Assembly (NCBI RefSeq): GCF_003860525.1
Contig: NZ_CP034161.1
Coordinates: 1,116,001-1,180,000 of the forward strand
Direction of reading: 5' to 3'
From: Epilithonimonas vandammei
GTDB lineage: Bacteria; Bacteroidota; Bacteroidia; Flavobacteriales; Weeksellaceae
DNA: 64,000 nt
This document shows positions 36,907 through 45,732 of this stretch, in pieces. The translations under genes were made by a program, and so were the position numbers. The notes beneath the pieces are model-generated. The model searched no databases. It was not told the origin of the DNA and worked only from the letters and a program-made list of their open reading frames with translations. Position 1 is the first letter of the stretch; each line of letters begins with the position of its first letter.

Positions 36907-37932
36907 TTACTTGATTTGCCTGCTGTTCAGCCATTCTTGATAGGCTTTTGCATTTTTAGCGTGTTCAGCATCATTATCTGTGAATTTATGATAACCGAAT
37001 CTCGCTGGGTCGGCGCACATAAAAATATAGTTGTTGTTTTCCGCTTCCAAAACCGCATCTATAGAGTTTTTGTCAACAATACAAATTGGTCCCGGCGGAA
37101 TTCCCTTATTCGCATAAGTATTATATGGAGAAGGTTCTTTCAGATGTTTATAATAAACTCTCTTGATTTGTTGAGTGAAATTACTTGCCTTGTTTACTGC
37201 GTAGATTACCGTTGGGTCGCTTTGCAGCTTCATTCCTTTTTTATAACGGTTAAGATATAATCCCGCAATTGTTCTTTGTTCATCAGGTTTTCCTCCAGAT
37301 TCTTTATAAACAATTGAAGCTAATGCGTAAATCTGGTCTCTTGTTAATCCTGATTTTTTTTCCTTCTCGATTCTGTCAGCGGTCCAAAAATCTTTATAAT
37401 CATTTTCGAATTTTTCAAAGAATTCTTTCGGCGTTACCGTCCAGAAAAAATCATAAGTATTATTGAAGAAATATTTTTTAAGGTCTTCAGCGTTTTTATA
37501 ACCTTTCTTAATCGCTATTTCGTCAAGTTTTTTAACAAAGTTCGCAGAGTCTGTTTCTGTTTTTTTAGAAACTCTTCCAATCATTTGATAAACATCGTCA
37601 AAGTCTTTGATTCTGAAAGAATTCGGAGTCTGATTTCCGGCGATAATCATATTGGTGATTTCTCGGTTGTTCATTCCGGATTTGATTTCGTATCGTCCGG
37701 CTTTGAAATTTTCTTTCAGATTTTTATCGTCAGCAATACTTGTAAAATTGTCTTTATTTTTGATGAAGGGTGAAATAGAATCCAAAATCTGTTTGTAGCT
37801 CGAATGATGCGGAATCAAGACAAAACCTTCTTTTTCCACATTGTTTCCAAGATATTTATTATAAAATCTCAACCCAAAGAAACCAAGGATTGCGATAATA
37901 ACAACAAAAATGATAAGAATTGTTTTTTTCAT
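36907..37932 (-). CDS. mltG: Endolytic murein transglycosylase
   Basis: 341 residues. One N-terminal membrane segment (about 4-22), a LysM-like region (about 35-100) and the YceG-type catalytic domain with E211 in ASIVYKESGG followed by RTIAGLYLNRYKKGMKLQSD and ending in ADPARFGYHKFTDND. MltG cleaves nascent glycan strands in the periplasm and is thought to end peptidoglycan polymerisation. It is 12 bp downstream of dapF, fitting cell-wall synthesis as a shared role. Confidence 0.95.
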   Translation of the reverse strand: MKKTILIIFVVIIAILGFFGLRFYNKYLGNNVEKEGFVLIPHHSSYKQILDSISPFIKNKDNFTSIADDKNLKENFKAGRYEIKSGMNNREITNMIIAGNQTPNSFRIKDFDDVYQMIGRVSKKTETDSANFVKKLDEIAIKKGYKNAEDLKKYFFNNTYDFFWTVTPKEFFEKFENDYKDFWTADRIEKEKKSGLTRDQIYALASIVYKESGGKPDEQRTIAGLYLNRYKKGMKLQSDPTVIYAVNKASNFTQQIKRVYYKHLKEPSPYNTYANKGIPPGPICIVDKNSIDAVLEAENNNYIFMCADPARFGYHKFTDNDAEHAKNAKAYQEWLNSRQIK

Positions 37933-37944
37933 AACTTTAAAATA

Positions 37945-38718
37945 TCAGGCTTTGTCTAGATTAATATCTCCTTTAAAAACCTGAACAGCAGGACCTTCTA
38001 ACCAAATGTTTTTGAATCCTTCTCCATCTTTCTCAGCATAAACTTTCAGCTGTCCGCCCATAACTTTAATTTCAACAAACTTTTGATTGTTATTTTTCAT
38101 AAAAGTTAAAGCTGCAGCTGTAACTCCCGTTCCACAGCTGTAAGTTTCATCTTCAACACCACGTTCATAAGTTCTTACAAAAAGTTCTTTATCAGACAAT
38201 TTCTCAACAAAATTCACATTGATTCCTTCTTTCTTATAAGTTTCAGAATTTCGGATTTCGTTACCAATTTTGTAAACATTATAATTATTTAACATTTCAA
38301 CGTACTTAACATAATGTGGCGAACCTGTATTCAAAACAAAATCATTTCCGTCTGTATTGATGTTGTGGACATTTCCCATTTTCAACTTTACGATACCGTT
38401 TTTAATTTCAGCTTCGTGTATTCCGTCAATAGCCGTGAAAGTGGTTTTATCTTCAATCATATCCAGAAAATGAGCAAAAGCAACAGAGCAACGCGCACCG
38501 TTGCCGCAAAAACTTTTGGATCCATCAGAGTTATAATAATCCACTTCGAAATCAACACCTTTTGCTGAATTAATTTTAATTAATCCGTCTGCGCCAATCC
38601 CAAACCTGCGGTCACAAAGTTTTTGTATGTTTTCGATGGATAAGTCATCCCATTCTCCTAAACGGTTGTCTATCATCACAAAATCATTTCCTGTTCCTTG
38701 ATATTTATAAAATTTCAT
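37945..38718 (-). CDS. dapF: Diaminopimelate epimerase
   Basis: 257 residues with the two catalytic cysteines, C71 in SFCGNGARC and C195 in ETYSCGTGVTAAA, and the start FYKYQGTGNDFVMIDNR. It converts LL-diaminopimelate to the meso form for lysine and peptidoglycan synthesis in the cytoplasm. The downstream neighbour mltG is also a cell-wall gene. The upstream gap to the divergent sigma-factor gene is 213 bp with nothing recognised except its -7 box. Confidence 0.97.
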   Translation of the reverse strand: MKFYKYQGTGNDFVMIDNRLGEWDDLSIENIQKLCDRRFGIGADGLIKINSAKGVDFEVDYYNSDGSKSFCGNGARCSVAFAHFLDMIEDKTTFTAIDGIHEAEIKNGIVKLKMGNVHNINTDGNDFVLNTGSPHYVKYVEMLNNYNVYKIGNEIRNSETYKKEGINVNFVEKLSDKELFVRTYERGVEDETYSCGTGVTAAALTFMKNNNQKFVEIKVMGGQLKVYAEKDGEGFKNIWLEGPAVQVFKGDINLDKA

Positions 38719-38912
38719 TATTTATTTGATTGATTTTTAATTGTTTATTGTGATTTTTCTATTCCAGAATCAAGCCAGTAAAAATACTTCTTTTAAAATA
38801 ATTCAGCCTTGATATTTGTTATTTAAAATCACTCTAAATCTCAAAAGAATTCCATTCAAAATAATAGAAATTCTCAATCTCTTGATATTCATATTTTTTA
38901 ATAATATATAGC

Positions 38913-38920
38913 TATCTTTG
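38913..38920 (+). promoter_or_regulatory. Candidate -7 box for the ECF sigma-factor gene
   Basis: TATCTTTG is a perfect TAnnTTTG match. It would give a leader of only about 5-7 nt before the ATG at 38932. No -33 TTTG at the right distance is seen. Confidence 0.45.
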
Positions 38921-38931
38921 TTCTTTGAAAA

Positions 38932-39489
38932 ATGAAAGAAGACCAGTTACTCGCTCTTATCATAAAGGCTAGAGATAAGAATCAAAAAGCTCAAACACAA
39001 TTAATTAACCTGTTTTGGGTTGATGTTTTTTCTTTTGTGATGAACAGAGTGAAGGATGAAAATGATGCAGATGAAATCACGGTTTCGGTATTTTCAAAAG
39101 TTCTTAACAAGCTGGATTTGTTTGATCCCAATTTTCAATTCAAGACTTGGATTCTGACAATTGCTCAAAATACAATCATCGATTTCTGGAGACGTAAAAG
39201 CCGCGAAAACGAAGATGCAAGCGACGGATTGGAAAACGTAAAGAACGAATTTGCAAGGTCTCCCGAGGAATTATTGATTTCTGAAGAAGACCAGCAAAAG
39301 ATTATCAAAATCATAGAAACAATGGATGCTAAAAATCAGGATATCATCAGATTGAGATTTTTTGAGGAAAAAAGCATCAAAGAAATAGCGGAAGAACTCA
39401 ATCTTTCCGTTGCCAACACAAAAGTAAGAATAATGAGAGCTAAGAAAATCTTGGCCGAATTATTAAAAGAAGACGAAACAGATTTTTAA
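38932..39489 (+). CDS. ECF-type RNA polymerase sigma factor
   Basis: 185 residues. Region 2 includes DVFSFVMNRVKDENDADEIT and FKTWILTIAQNTIIDFWRRK; region 4 includes QDIIRLRFFEEKSIKEIAEE followed by LSVANTKVRIMRAKKIL. No anti-sigma gene is adjacent; lipA follows 15 bp later, which is probably an accident of genome packing but makes cotranscription possible. Such sigma factors usually respond to envelope or nutrient signals. Confidence 0.9.
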   Translation: MKEDQLLALIIKARDKNQKAQTQLINLFWVDVFSFVMNRVKDENDADEITVSVFSKVLNKLDLFDPNFQFKTWILTIAQNTIIDFWRRKSRENEDASDGLENVKNEFARSPEELLISEEDQQKIIKIIETMDAKNQDIIRLRFFEEKSIKEIAEELNLSVANTKVRIMRAKKILAELLKEDETDF

Positions 39490-39504
39490 TTTTAGAAAAT
39501 CAGA

Positions 39505-40359
39505 ATGGAAGAAACATTGACTCAAAAACCCAAATGGATTCGTGTAAAATTGCCAACGGGTAAGAATTACCGAGAACTTAGAAATTTGGTTGATAAATAT
39601 AAACTGAACACAATTTGCCAAAGTGGAAGCTGTCCAAATATGGGTGAATGTTGGGGCGAAGGAACAGCAACCTTTATGATTCTGGGAAATATCTGTACCA
39701 GAAGTTGTGGTTTCTGCGGTGTAAAAACCGGAAAGCCGATGGATGTGAATTGGGACGAACCGGAAAAAGTAGCACGTTCTATCAAATTAATGAAAATCAA
39801 ACACGCGGTTTTGACTTCGGTGGACAGAGATGATTTGAAAGATATGGGTTCGATTCTTTGGGGCGAAACGGTAAATGCGGTTCGTAGAATTTCTCCGGGA
39901 ACTACGATGGAAACTCTGATTCCGGATTTCCAAGGTGTCACAAAACATCTTGACAGATTGGTAGAAGTAGCTCCGGAAGTGATTTCTCACAATATGGAAA
40001 CCGTAAAACGTTTGACAAGAGAAGTGAGAATCCAAGCAAAATACGAGCGTAGTTTAGATGTTTTAAGATACTTGAAAGAAGCTGGACAAAACCGTACAAA
40101 AACTGGTGTAATGCTAGGGTTGGGAGAAACTAAAGATGAGGTTTTCCAAACAATAGAAGACATCAGAAATGCAAATGTGGATGTGATTACGTTAGGTCAG
40201 TATCTTCAGCCGACTAAAAAACATTTGCCTGTTCAGCGTTTTGTTTCTCCGGAAGAGTTTGATGAATACGGTGATTTTGCAAGAAGTTTAGGCTTCCGTC
40301 ACGTAGAAAGTTCACCTTTAGTAAGAAGTTCTTATCACGCCGAGAAACATATTCACTAA
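39505..40359 (+). CDS. lipA: Lipoyl synthase
   Basis: 284 residues. The auxiliary cluster cysteines are C38, C43 and C49 ([12 protein letters not shown]) and the radical-SAM CxxxCxxC is C64, C68, C71 (CTRSCGFC). The C-terminal RSSYHAEKH motif provides the serine ligand of the auxiliary cluster. It inserts two sulfurs into octanoyl groups on lipoyl domains. Start and length are normal. Confidence 0.97.
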   Translation: MEETLTQKPKWIRVKLPTGKNYRELRNLVDKYKLNTICQSGSCPNMGECWGEGTATFMILGNICTRSCGFCGVKTGKPMDVNWDEPEKVARSIKLMKIKHAVLTSVDRDDLKDMGSILWGETVNAVRRISPGTTMETLIPDFQGVTKHLDRLVEVAPEVISHNMETVKRLTREVRIQAKYERSLDVLRYLKEAGQNRTKTGVMLGLGETKDEVFQTIEDIRNANVDVITLGQYLQPTKKHLPVQRFVSPEEFDEYGDFARSLGFRHVESSPLVRSSYHAEKHIH

Positions 40360-40382
40360 AAATTAATTCGATATAAAAATAA

Positions 40383-40410
40383 TAAAAGACTCCTCTATAT
40401 GGAGTCTTTT
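40383..40410. terminator. Bidirectional terminator after lipA
   Basis: AAAAGACTCC and GGAGTCTTTT form a 10-bp perfect stem. The stop codon (TAG, 40397-40395) of the convergent 62-aa gene falls in the loop, so the gene shares its end with this terminator. Confidence 0.8.
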
Positions 40411-40583
40411 ACTTTTTGTTCAGTAGGCTGTACTTTATCTGTTTGGTTCATTTGCTCTACTTGCTGCGGAATGAACATCATATAAGCGAAATATCCAAGC
40501 AGGAATATTGCTATAATAATGATGATTGCCATCATTGGACCTTTGTTGGTTTCGCTATCGGATTTTGGAATATCTGGTCTCAT
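40395..40583 (-). CDS. Small single-span membrane protein (62 aa)
   Basis: 62 residues: a hydrophilic N-terminus (MRPDIPKSDSETNKGP), one membrane segment of about 20 residues (about 17-37, MMAIIIIIAIFLLGYFAYMM) and a polar C-terminus. No family recognised. The N-terminal part ahead of the span and the membrane helix give a plausible small envelope protein. Convergent with lipA. Confidence 0.6.
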   Translation of the reverse strand: MRPDIPKSDSETNKGPMMAIIIIIAIFLLGYFAYMMFIPQQVEQMNQTDKVQPTEQKVKDSI

Positions 40584-40728
40584 AATTTATTTTTTGTTGA
40601 CATATCAAAACTAATGCCTTATTAATTTTTTAAATTTTACAATTATTCAATGTTCTAAATTTTATTTTTAATAGTAAAAAATTAAGGGTTTGTGATTGGA
40701 TTTTTATAATTAATTCAAATTAACCCTT

Positions 40729-40736
40729 TATATTTG
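40729..40736 (+). promoter_or_regulatory. Candidate -7 box upstream of amtB
   Basis: TATATTTG followed by C fits TAnnTTTG. The leader to the amtB ATG would be about 100 nt and contains an inverted repeat (40761-40809). Confidence 0.45.
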
Positions 40737-40760
40737 CAGGGTTAAAATTTTAAAATATGA

Positions 40761-40809
40761 AATCGTTTTGTTTTTAATTTCTTAAAATGGACAAACAAAA
40801 TAAACGATT
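40761..40809 (+). promoter_or_regulatory. Stem-loop in the amtB leader
   Basis: AATCGTTT and AAACGATT, with further TGTTT / AAACA pairing after a bulge, could fold in the leader. A 14-codon open frame, MDKQNKRFHMTIKN, starts inside it at 40787. A regulatory role is possible but unproven. Confidence 0.35.
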
Positions 40810-40841
40810 CCATATGACCATAAAAAATTAAATATCTACAT

Positions 40842-42185
40842 ATGAAAATTGAAAAACGCTGGATTATATCATTCTTGATAATTAGTATCATTTCAATTGT
40901 TGCACTTTTCTGGCCGGAACAGACTTCTTTACCAAAACCCGGAACTTTTCTTGGAGAAGATAGTATTGTAGGTTCGGATGTCGCTTGGATTCTTGCTTCT
41001 TCCGGTTTGGTTTTATTGATGACACCTGGACTTTCCTTTTTTTACGGTGGAATGGTCGGTAAAAAGAATATGATTTCAACAATGTTGCAGAGTTTCATTG
41101 CATTGGGGGTGATTAGCATTGTTTGGGTTGTTGTAGGATTCAGTTTGTCATTTGGAGATTCGATTGGGATTACAATTAATGGTGAACATTATGGACTCAT
41201 TGGAAATCCAACATCATATTTGTTTTTTAATAACGTTGGAGTTTTGCCTCACAGTCAAATGGCTTCTACTATTCCGTTTGTTTTGTTTGCGTTGTTTCAA
41301 ATGAAATTTGCGGTCATTACACCGGCTTTGATAACAGGTTCATTTGCGGAACGAGTAAGATTTATTTCTTACTTATTATTTATGGTTTTGTTTCATTTAA
41401 TTATTTACACACCGCTTTGTCATATGGTTTGGCATCCTGACGGTTTGTTGAATAAATATTTCGGCGTTAAGGATTTTGCGGGTGGAACAGTCGTTCATAT
41501 GAGTGCAGGATTTGCCGCTTTGGCAGGTGCAATGATGATTGGGAAACGTAAGAATCCACATCACGAACCATCTAACATTCCGTTTGTGATTCTCGGAACG
41601 GGAATGCTTTGGTTTGGTTGGTTTGGTTTCAATGCTGGTTCAGCTTTGTCGGCTAATGCTACTGCGGCAATGGCTTTTGGAACAACGACTATTGCATCAG
41701 GAACAGCAATGTTATCTTGGATTTTCTTTGATAGAGTCAATGGTCGCAAAGTTTCTGCTTTAGGCGCTTGTATTGGGGCGGTCGTCGGATTAGTTGCTAT
41801 TACTCCAGCTGCAGGATTTGTAACGATTCCTCACGCCATTTTCATCGGATTTATTTCTGCAATTGTTTCAAACTTGATGTGCAATTGGAAACGACTGAAA
41901 AAAGTAGATGATACTTTGGATGTTTTTGCTTGTCACGGTGTTGGTGGGATTATGGGAATGATTCTGACGGCAATATTAGCTCAAGGCGAAAATGCAAGTT
42001 TGCTTCACGGTGGATTTGAAGTTTTTGCACATCATATGATGGCTTTGGTTTTGGTTTCCGCATTTACGTTTTTAGGTTCATTGGTCTTATATAAACTGAC
42101 AGATATAATAATCCCGCTCAGAGTAGCAGAAGATTCCGAAAATATTGGTTTGGATTTGTCTCAGCACGATGAGACTTGCATATAA
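40842..42185 (+). CDS. amtB: Ammonium transporter
   Basis: 447 residues. After an N-terminal segment (about 8-25) comes the Amt fold with 11 hydrophobic helices: FFYGGMVGKKNMISTML, the pore histidines in TVVHMSAGFAALAGAMM and DVFACHGVGGIMGMILTA, and GAFGFNAGSALS-like WFGWFGFNAGSALSANA. It conducts ammonium across the inner membrane. No glnK (PII) gene is adjacent, although amtB-glnK is the common pair. A terminator follows at 42206. Confidence 0.95.
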   Translation: MKIEKRWIISFLIISIISIVALFWPEQTSLPKPGTFLGEDSIVGSDVAWILASSGLVLLMTPGLSFFYGGMVGKKNMISTMLQSFIALGVISIVWVVVGFSLSFGDSIGITINGEHYGLIGNPTSYLFFNNVGVLPHSQMASTIPFVLFALFQMKFAVITPALITGSFAERVRFISYLLFMVLFHLIIYTPLCHMVWHPDGLLNKYFGVKDFAGGTVVHMSAGFAALAGAMMIGKRKNPHHEPSNIPFVILGTGMLWFGWFGFNAGSALSANATAAMAFGTTTIASGTAMLSWIFFDRVNGRKVSALGACIGAVVGLVAITPAAGFVTIPHAIFIGFISAIVSNLMCNWKRLKKVDDTLDVFACHGVGGIMGMILTAILAQGENASLLHGGFEVFAHHMMALVLVSAFTFLGSLVLYKLTDIIIPLRVAEDSENIGLDLSQHDETCI

Positions 42186-42205
42186 AAAGGTTTTTGATTT
42201 TCTTT

Positions 42206-42250
42206 AAGAAGGATGCCTCATTTGTTTTTTTACGGTGAGGCTCTTTTATT
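42206..42250 (+). terminator. Terminator after amtB
   Basis: GCCTCA (42215-42220) and TGAGGC (42236-42241) form a stem followed by TCTTTTATT. It is shared with the convergent methyltransferase end at 42246. Confidence 0.65.
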
Positions 42251-42980
42251 TTTTAGAACAAACCAAAATATGTTCATTTTCACTTAAACCAAAAAAATCA
42301 TCTTTTGGGAAAGTTTGAACATCAACCAAAAATCCACTTTTCTCCAAACGTTCTTTCAACCCGCTGATAGAATAGATGCGAACGTGATCATCCTGTCCAA
42401 AATGTTTTAACCGATCTTCTTTCGTTTTGATAGAAAAATCTTCATAAGTCTCTCCATCTTTAAAAGGTGTTTGAATCAGGCAAGTTCCATCAGTTTTTAA
42501 AACTCGGAACAATTCTTTCATTGCTTGCTGGTCAGAATCAATATGTTCCAGGATATGATAACAAATAATTAAATCAAAACTTTCAGATTCGGAATCAATA
42601 TTATTGATATCAAAACGATAATCAGCTAAAAATTCATTCTCAAAATCCGTGGGAAAATAATGGATATTTTTATTTTTTTTAAGTTTCCTGTAAAGTGCTC
42701 TGGAAGGCGAAAAATCCAAAACCTTAATTTCAGGTTTTAAATAGTTCTCATTTAGAAGTTTCCAAAGCCTTCTCGTTCTTGGCAAGCTGCCACAAACAGG
42801 ACAAACCAAATTTCCATTTTCTACCAATACAAAATCTTTCAAGTGCTTTTTGCAAATATTACACGCGCGATTTTCTCCTTTGTAAAGCGGATAAATCAAC
42901 GAACGCAAGAGAACCTCATTTTCGAAAAGAAATTTTTGAGGTATCATATTTTTGACGACTTTTTTTAAAGTTTTGTACAT
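42246..42980 (-). CDS. SAM-dependent methyltransferase with N-terminal zinc-ribbon
   Basis: 244 residues. The N-terminus has two CxxC pairs (CNIC near 40 and CPVC near 61), probably a zinc site, then a class I methyltransferase fold: motif I region EIKVLDFSPSRALYRKL, a FDINNIDSESESFDLIICYH segment with motif IV, and LEHIDSDQQAMKELFRVLKT. The enzyme would use SAM on an unknown small molecule, lipid or RNA. It is divergent from the HMG-CoA-synthase-like gene. Confidence 0.85.
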   Translation of the reverse strand: MYKTLKKVVKNMIPQKFLFENEVLLRSLIYPLYKGENRACNICKKHLKDFVLVENGNLVCPVCGSLPRTRRLWKLLNENYLKPEIKVLDFSPSRALYRKLKKNKNIHYFPTDFENEFLADYRFDINNIDSESESFDLIICYHILEHIDSDQQAMKELFRVLKTDGTCLIQTPFKDGETYEDFSIKTKEDRLKHFGQDDHVRIYSISGLKERLEKSGFLVDVQTFPKDDFFGLSENEHILVCSKK

Positions 42981-43074
42981 TCCAAATAAAAAATGAACCG
43001 CAAGATAATAAACCGTCGCTATATTTAGGCGCTTTCCATAAGATTTTCTAACTTCGTGTCTTAAAATTTTTAAA

Positions 43075-44406
43075 ATGACGAAATTCGGACTTGATGCGGC
43101 CAGTTTTTATGTGCCTTCTTTATATTTGGAAATCAAAGACCTTGCTGAGAAAAGAGGAATAGAACCAGCAAAATTGGAAAAAGGTTTGGGCTTGCACAAA
43201 ATGGCTTTACCCGATGTTCACGAGGATGCAGCAACTTTTGCAGCGGAAGCTTTGCTAAAATTAATTCAAGACTATAATATCAATCCGAAAGAAATTTCCA
43301 GAGTTTATCTTGGAACTGAAAGCGCTTTGGATGCCGCAAAACCAACAGCAACTTATGCCGTTCAAATGGTAGAAGAATTTCTAAGTGACGAATTTGGGGA
43401 AAGAAGTTTCAAAAACTGCGATGTGGTCGATATGACTTTTGCCTGTGTTGGAGCCGTTGATGCATTACATAATTCATTGGATTTTGTAAGAGCTAATCCA
43501 ACCAAAAAAGCAGTTGTAATTGCAAGTGATTATGCAAAATATGAATTAGCTTCTTCTGGAGAATATACGCAAGGTGGAGGTGCGGTTGCGCTTTTGGTTT
43601 CTTCCAATCCAAGATTGATTGAGATTGACAATAATTGGGGCGTTGCAACAGAAAGCGTTTTCGATTTCTTCAAACCGAGACGTCATCATTCCAAATCTGA
43701 ATTTAATTCTGCGCCGGAAAATTATCCTGATAAAATCGAAGTTTTTACAGACGAACCTGTTTTTGATGGCCAATATTCTAATCAATGTTATCAGGATAGG
43801 ATTCGTGAAGCTTATCAGCATTATAAAGAGCAGACTTTCACAGTGAGACCTTATGAAGATTGGAGATATTTGATTTTCCATTTACCTTACGCATTTCACG
43901 GGAAAAGAGTTTTCACCGAGATTTATAGTTTAGAGAATAATCTTGATTTTTCTGATGCCGAAAAACAGAAAGCAATCGCAAAATCTGAAGATTACATCAA
44001 TTTTATTAATGAAAAAATTGAGAAATCTCAACGCGCTTCTTCCGAAATTGGAAATATGTACACGGCTTCGATTTTTATGGCGTTGCTGTCTGCACTACAA
44101 ACTTCGTTTAACGAAAATGAAGATTTGACGGAAAAAGAAATTGGTTTCTTAGCTTACGGAAGTGGTTCAAAATCAAAAGTATTCGTTGGGAAAATCTCTC
44201 CTGAATGGAAATCTGTCGTGAAAAAATGGAACCTTTTTGAAAGCTTGAAAAACAGATTAGCGATTGATTTCGACACTTATGAAAAATTGCACCGTAAACA
44301 GTTGGATTCTTCTGTTAATCCTAATTATAAAGGTTTTGGATTGACAAGAATTGAAAAAGAAAGTCCGGTTCTGAAAGGCGCAAGATATTATTCTTATCAG
44401 AAGTAA
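43075..44406 (+). CDS. Hydroxymethylglutaryl-CoA synthase family protein
   Basis: 443 residues. Thiolase-like fold with the catalytic cysteine C124 in DMTFACVGAVDAL, preceded by RVYLGTESALDAAKPTATY and followed by KAVVIASDYAKYEL. The C-terminal half is longer and less conserved (RRHHSKSEFNSAPE, RYYSYQK end) than that of most MvaS. It would condense acetyl-CoA and acetoacetyl-CoA at the head of the mevalonate pathway, used for isoprenoids in Flavobacteriia. No other mevalonate gene is nearby. A terminator follows at 44545. Confidence 0.88.
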   Translation: MTKFGLDAASFYVPSLYLEIKDLAEKRGIEPAKLEKGLGLHKMALPDVHEDAATFAAEALLKLIQDYNINPKEISRVYLGTESALDAAKPTATYAVQMVEEFLSDEFGERSFKNCDVVDMTFACVGAVDALHNSLDFVRANPTKKAVVIASDYAKYELASSGEYTQGGGAVALLVSSNPRLIEIDNNWGVATESVFDFFKPRRHHSKSEFNSAPENYPDKIEVFTDEPVFDGQYSNQCYQDRIREAYQHYKEQTFTVRPYEDWRYLIFHLPYAFHGKRVFTEIYSLENNLDFSDAEKQKAIAKSEDYINFINEKIEKSQRASSEIGNMYTASIFMALLSALQTSFNENEDLTEKEIGFLAYGSGSKSKVFVGKISPEWKSVVKKWNLFESLKNRLAIDFDTYEKLHRKQLDSSVNPNYKGFGLTRIEKESPVLKGARYYSYQK

Positions 44407-44413
44407 AAATTGA

Positions 44414-44535
44414 TTAACCACATAGGCACATAGTTCTACAATTAAAGAAATAAATAGAAAATATAGACTATTGACTATTTATTCTTTTACATAAAAGTAA
44501 ATTTTCATTAAATCTTATGTGACTATGTGGTTCAA
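44414..44535. repeat. CACATAG-type hairpin element, copy 1
   Basis: The ends ATTAACCACATAGGCACATAG and the reverse complement of ATGTGACTATGTGGTTCAAT are near-perfect inverted repeats about 80 bp apart, enclosing an AT-rich core. A second copy is at 50276-50371. Confidence 0.7.
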
Positions 44536-44544
44536 TATAAAATC

Positions 44545-44581
44545 AAAGACGAGCAAGTAATCATTTGCTCGTCTTCTTTTT
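44545..44581. terminator. Bidirectional terminator
   Basis: AAGACGAGCAA and TTTGCTCGTCTT form a stem followed by CTTTTT. It lies between the HMG-CoA-synthase-like gene and the convergent AraC gene. Confidence 0.8.
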
Positions 44582-44608
44582 GAAAATATCTATAACTAAC
44601 TATTTAAC

Positions 44609-45526
44609 TCAAATTAATTTTTTGTTCTGAAAGATTTTCGGCGTTACACCTTCCATTTGTTTGAAAACTCGGATAAAATAATTGGTGTCCGAAAATCCTG
44701 TGCTGAAAGCCACTTCATTCACCGAATTATTATGCATCAACATTTCTTTTGCTCTCTTGATTCTTTCTTGAATGATGAATTCATTTGGCGAAATCCCCAA
44801 TTCTTCCTTGAACATCTTAAAGAAATTCGACTTGCTGACATAAGCCATTTTTGCAATCACATCAATCGATAATTTCTGATGAAGATTTTTCTTGATATAA
44901 TCCGCAACAAAACCAATTCTAGATTTGTTTTTCAACGTATTTTTTTCAACAAGATTTCTCGCCTGAGTCTGCATTAATCTTATCAAAAGTTCCTTCAAAG
45001 CAAAATCAGCAATCACATCTTTATAAGAATTATCATCCATCGCAATTCTCATAATATTGTTGGTAGCAGAAGCCAAAGCTTTACTATTTAGCAAATAAAA
45101 TTCTTCCAAAGAAATATTCCATTGCGAAGAATCGTCCACTTTTTTTGCATTGAAATTCAAAAGGTCAAGCGATTCCTGTACAAATTCTGGATTCAAAGTC
45201 AACGAAATACATTGCGAAGCATCTTTATCGGCATCAGGAAAATCAATTACCATTGTCTCTCCGGGTGCAACCAAAACACTTTCTCCAGGCAGATATTCGA
45301 AGTAATTACTCTTATTCTGGAGTTTCATCCATTTTTTTCCTCTCAACATTCCCGTAAATGCCAAATGTTCAAAGTGCAATTTCACGTTATATGCACTCTG
45401 ATGTGTTTCATAGATACTGAATTCACAATTATTTAAACTGAATTTAGTTTGGTTTTCTACCAATGTATTCAGTTTACTTTCTTGTGTCAGACTGGGTTTG
45501 ATGAGCTGAAATCTGTTTTGGTTCAT
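44609..45526 (-). CDS. AraC-family transcriptional regulator
   Basis: 305 residues. The N-terminal part (about 1-180) is a ligand-binding cupin-like domain; the C-terminal 100 residues contain two helix-turn-helix motifs, with KLSIDVIAKMAYVSKSNFFK and VNEVAFSTGFSDTNYFIRVF, the second the AraC signature. It is divergent from the aldehyde dehydrogenase gene. Two 10-bp direct repeats 21 bp apart in the shared gap look like its binding sites, so it probably activates the dehydrogenase genes in response to an alcohol or aldehyde. The effector is an inference. Confidence 0.92.
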   Translation of the reverse strand: MNQNRFQLIKPSLTQESKLNTLVENQTKFSLNNCEFSIYETHQSAYNVKLHFEHLAFTGMLRGKKWMKLQNKSNYFEYLPGESVLVAPGETMVIDFPDADKDASQCISLTLNPEFVQESLDLLNFNAKKVDDSSQWNISLEEFYLLNSKALASATNNIMRIAMDDNSYKDVIADFALKELLIRLMQTQARNLVEKNTLKNKSRIGFVADYIKKNLHQKLSIDVIAKMAYVSKSNFFKMFKEELGISPNEFIIQERIKRAKEMLMHNNSVNEVAFSTGFSDTNYFIRVFKQMEGVTPKIFQNKKLI

Positions 45527-45627
45527 TATAGAAGATTTTATAATCTCTTATTTCCAAATATAATGATTTTTAAAAACAGAATGAACATAAATTTCCTTAA
45601 GAAATCTTAAAAAGTCTTAAAAAGATA

Positions 45628-45658
45628 ATTATCCTATTTTTTTGGACGATTATCCTAT
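45628..45658 (+). promoter_or_regulatory. Direct-repeat operator for the AraC regulator
   Basis: ATTATCCTAT occurs at 45628-45637 and again at 45649-45658, start-to-start 21 bp, exactly the spacing of AraC half-sites. It lies about 75 bp before the aldehyde dehydrogenase ATG. Confidence 0.55.
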
Positions 45659-45732
45659 GACATTTATCACATTAACTTCTAGATTAGCAATAATAAATGT
45701 TAATTGAATATTAATTAAAAAAAGTGAATAAT

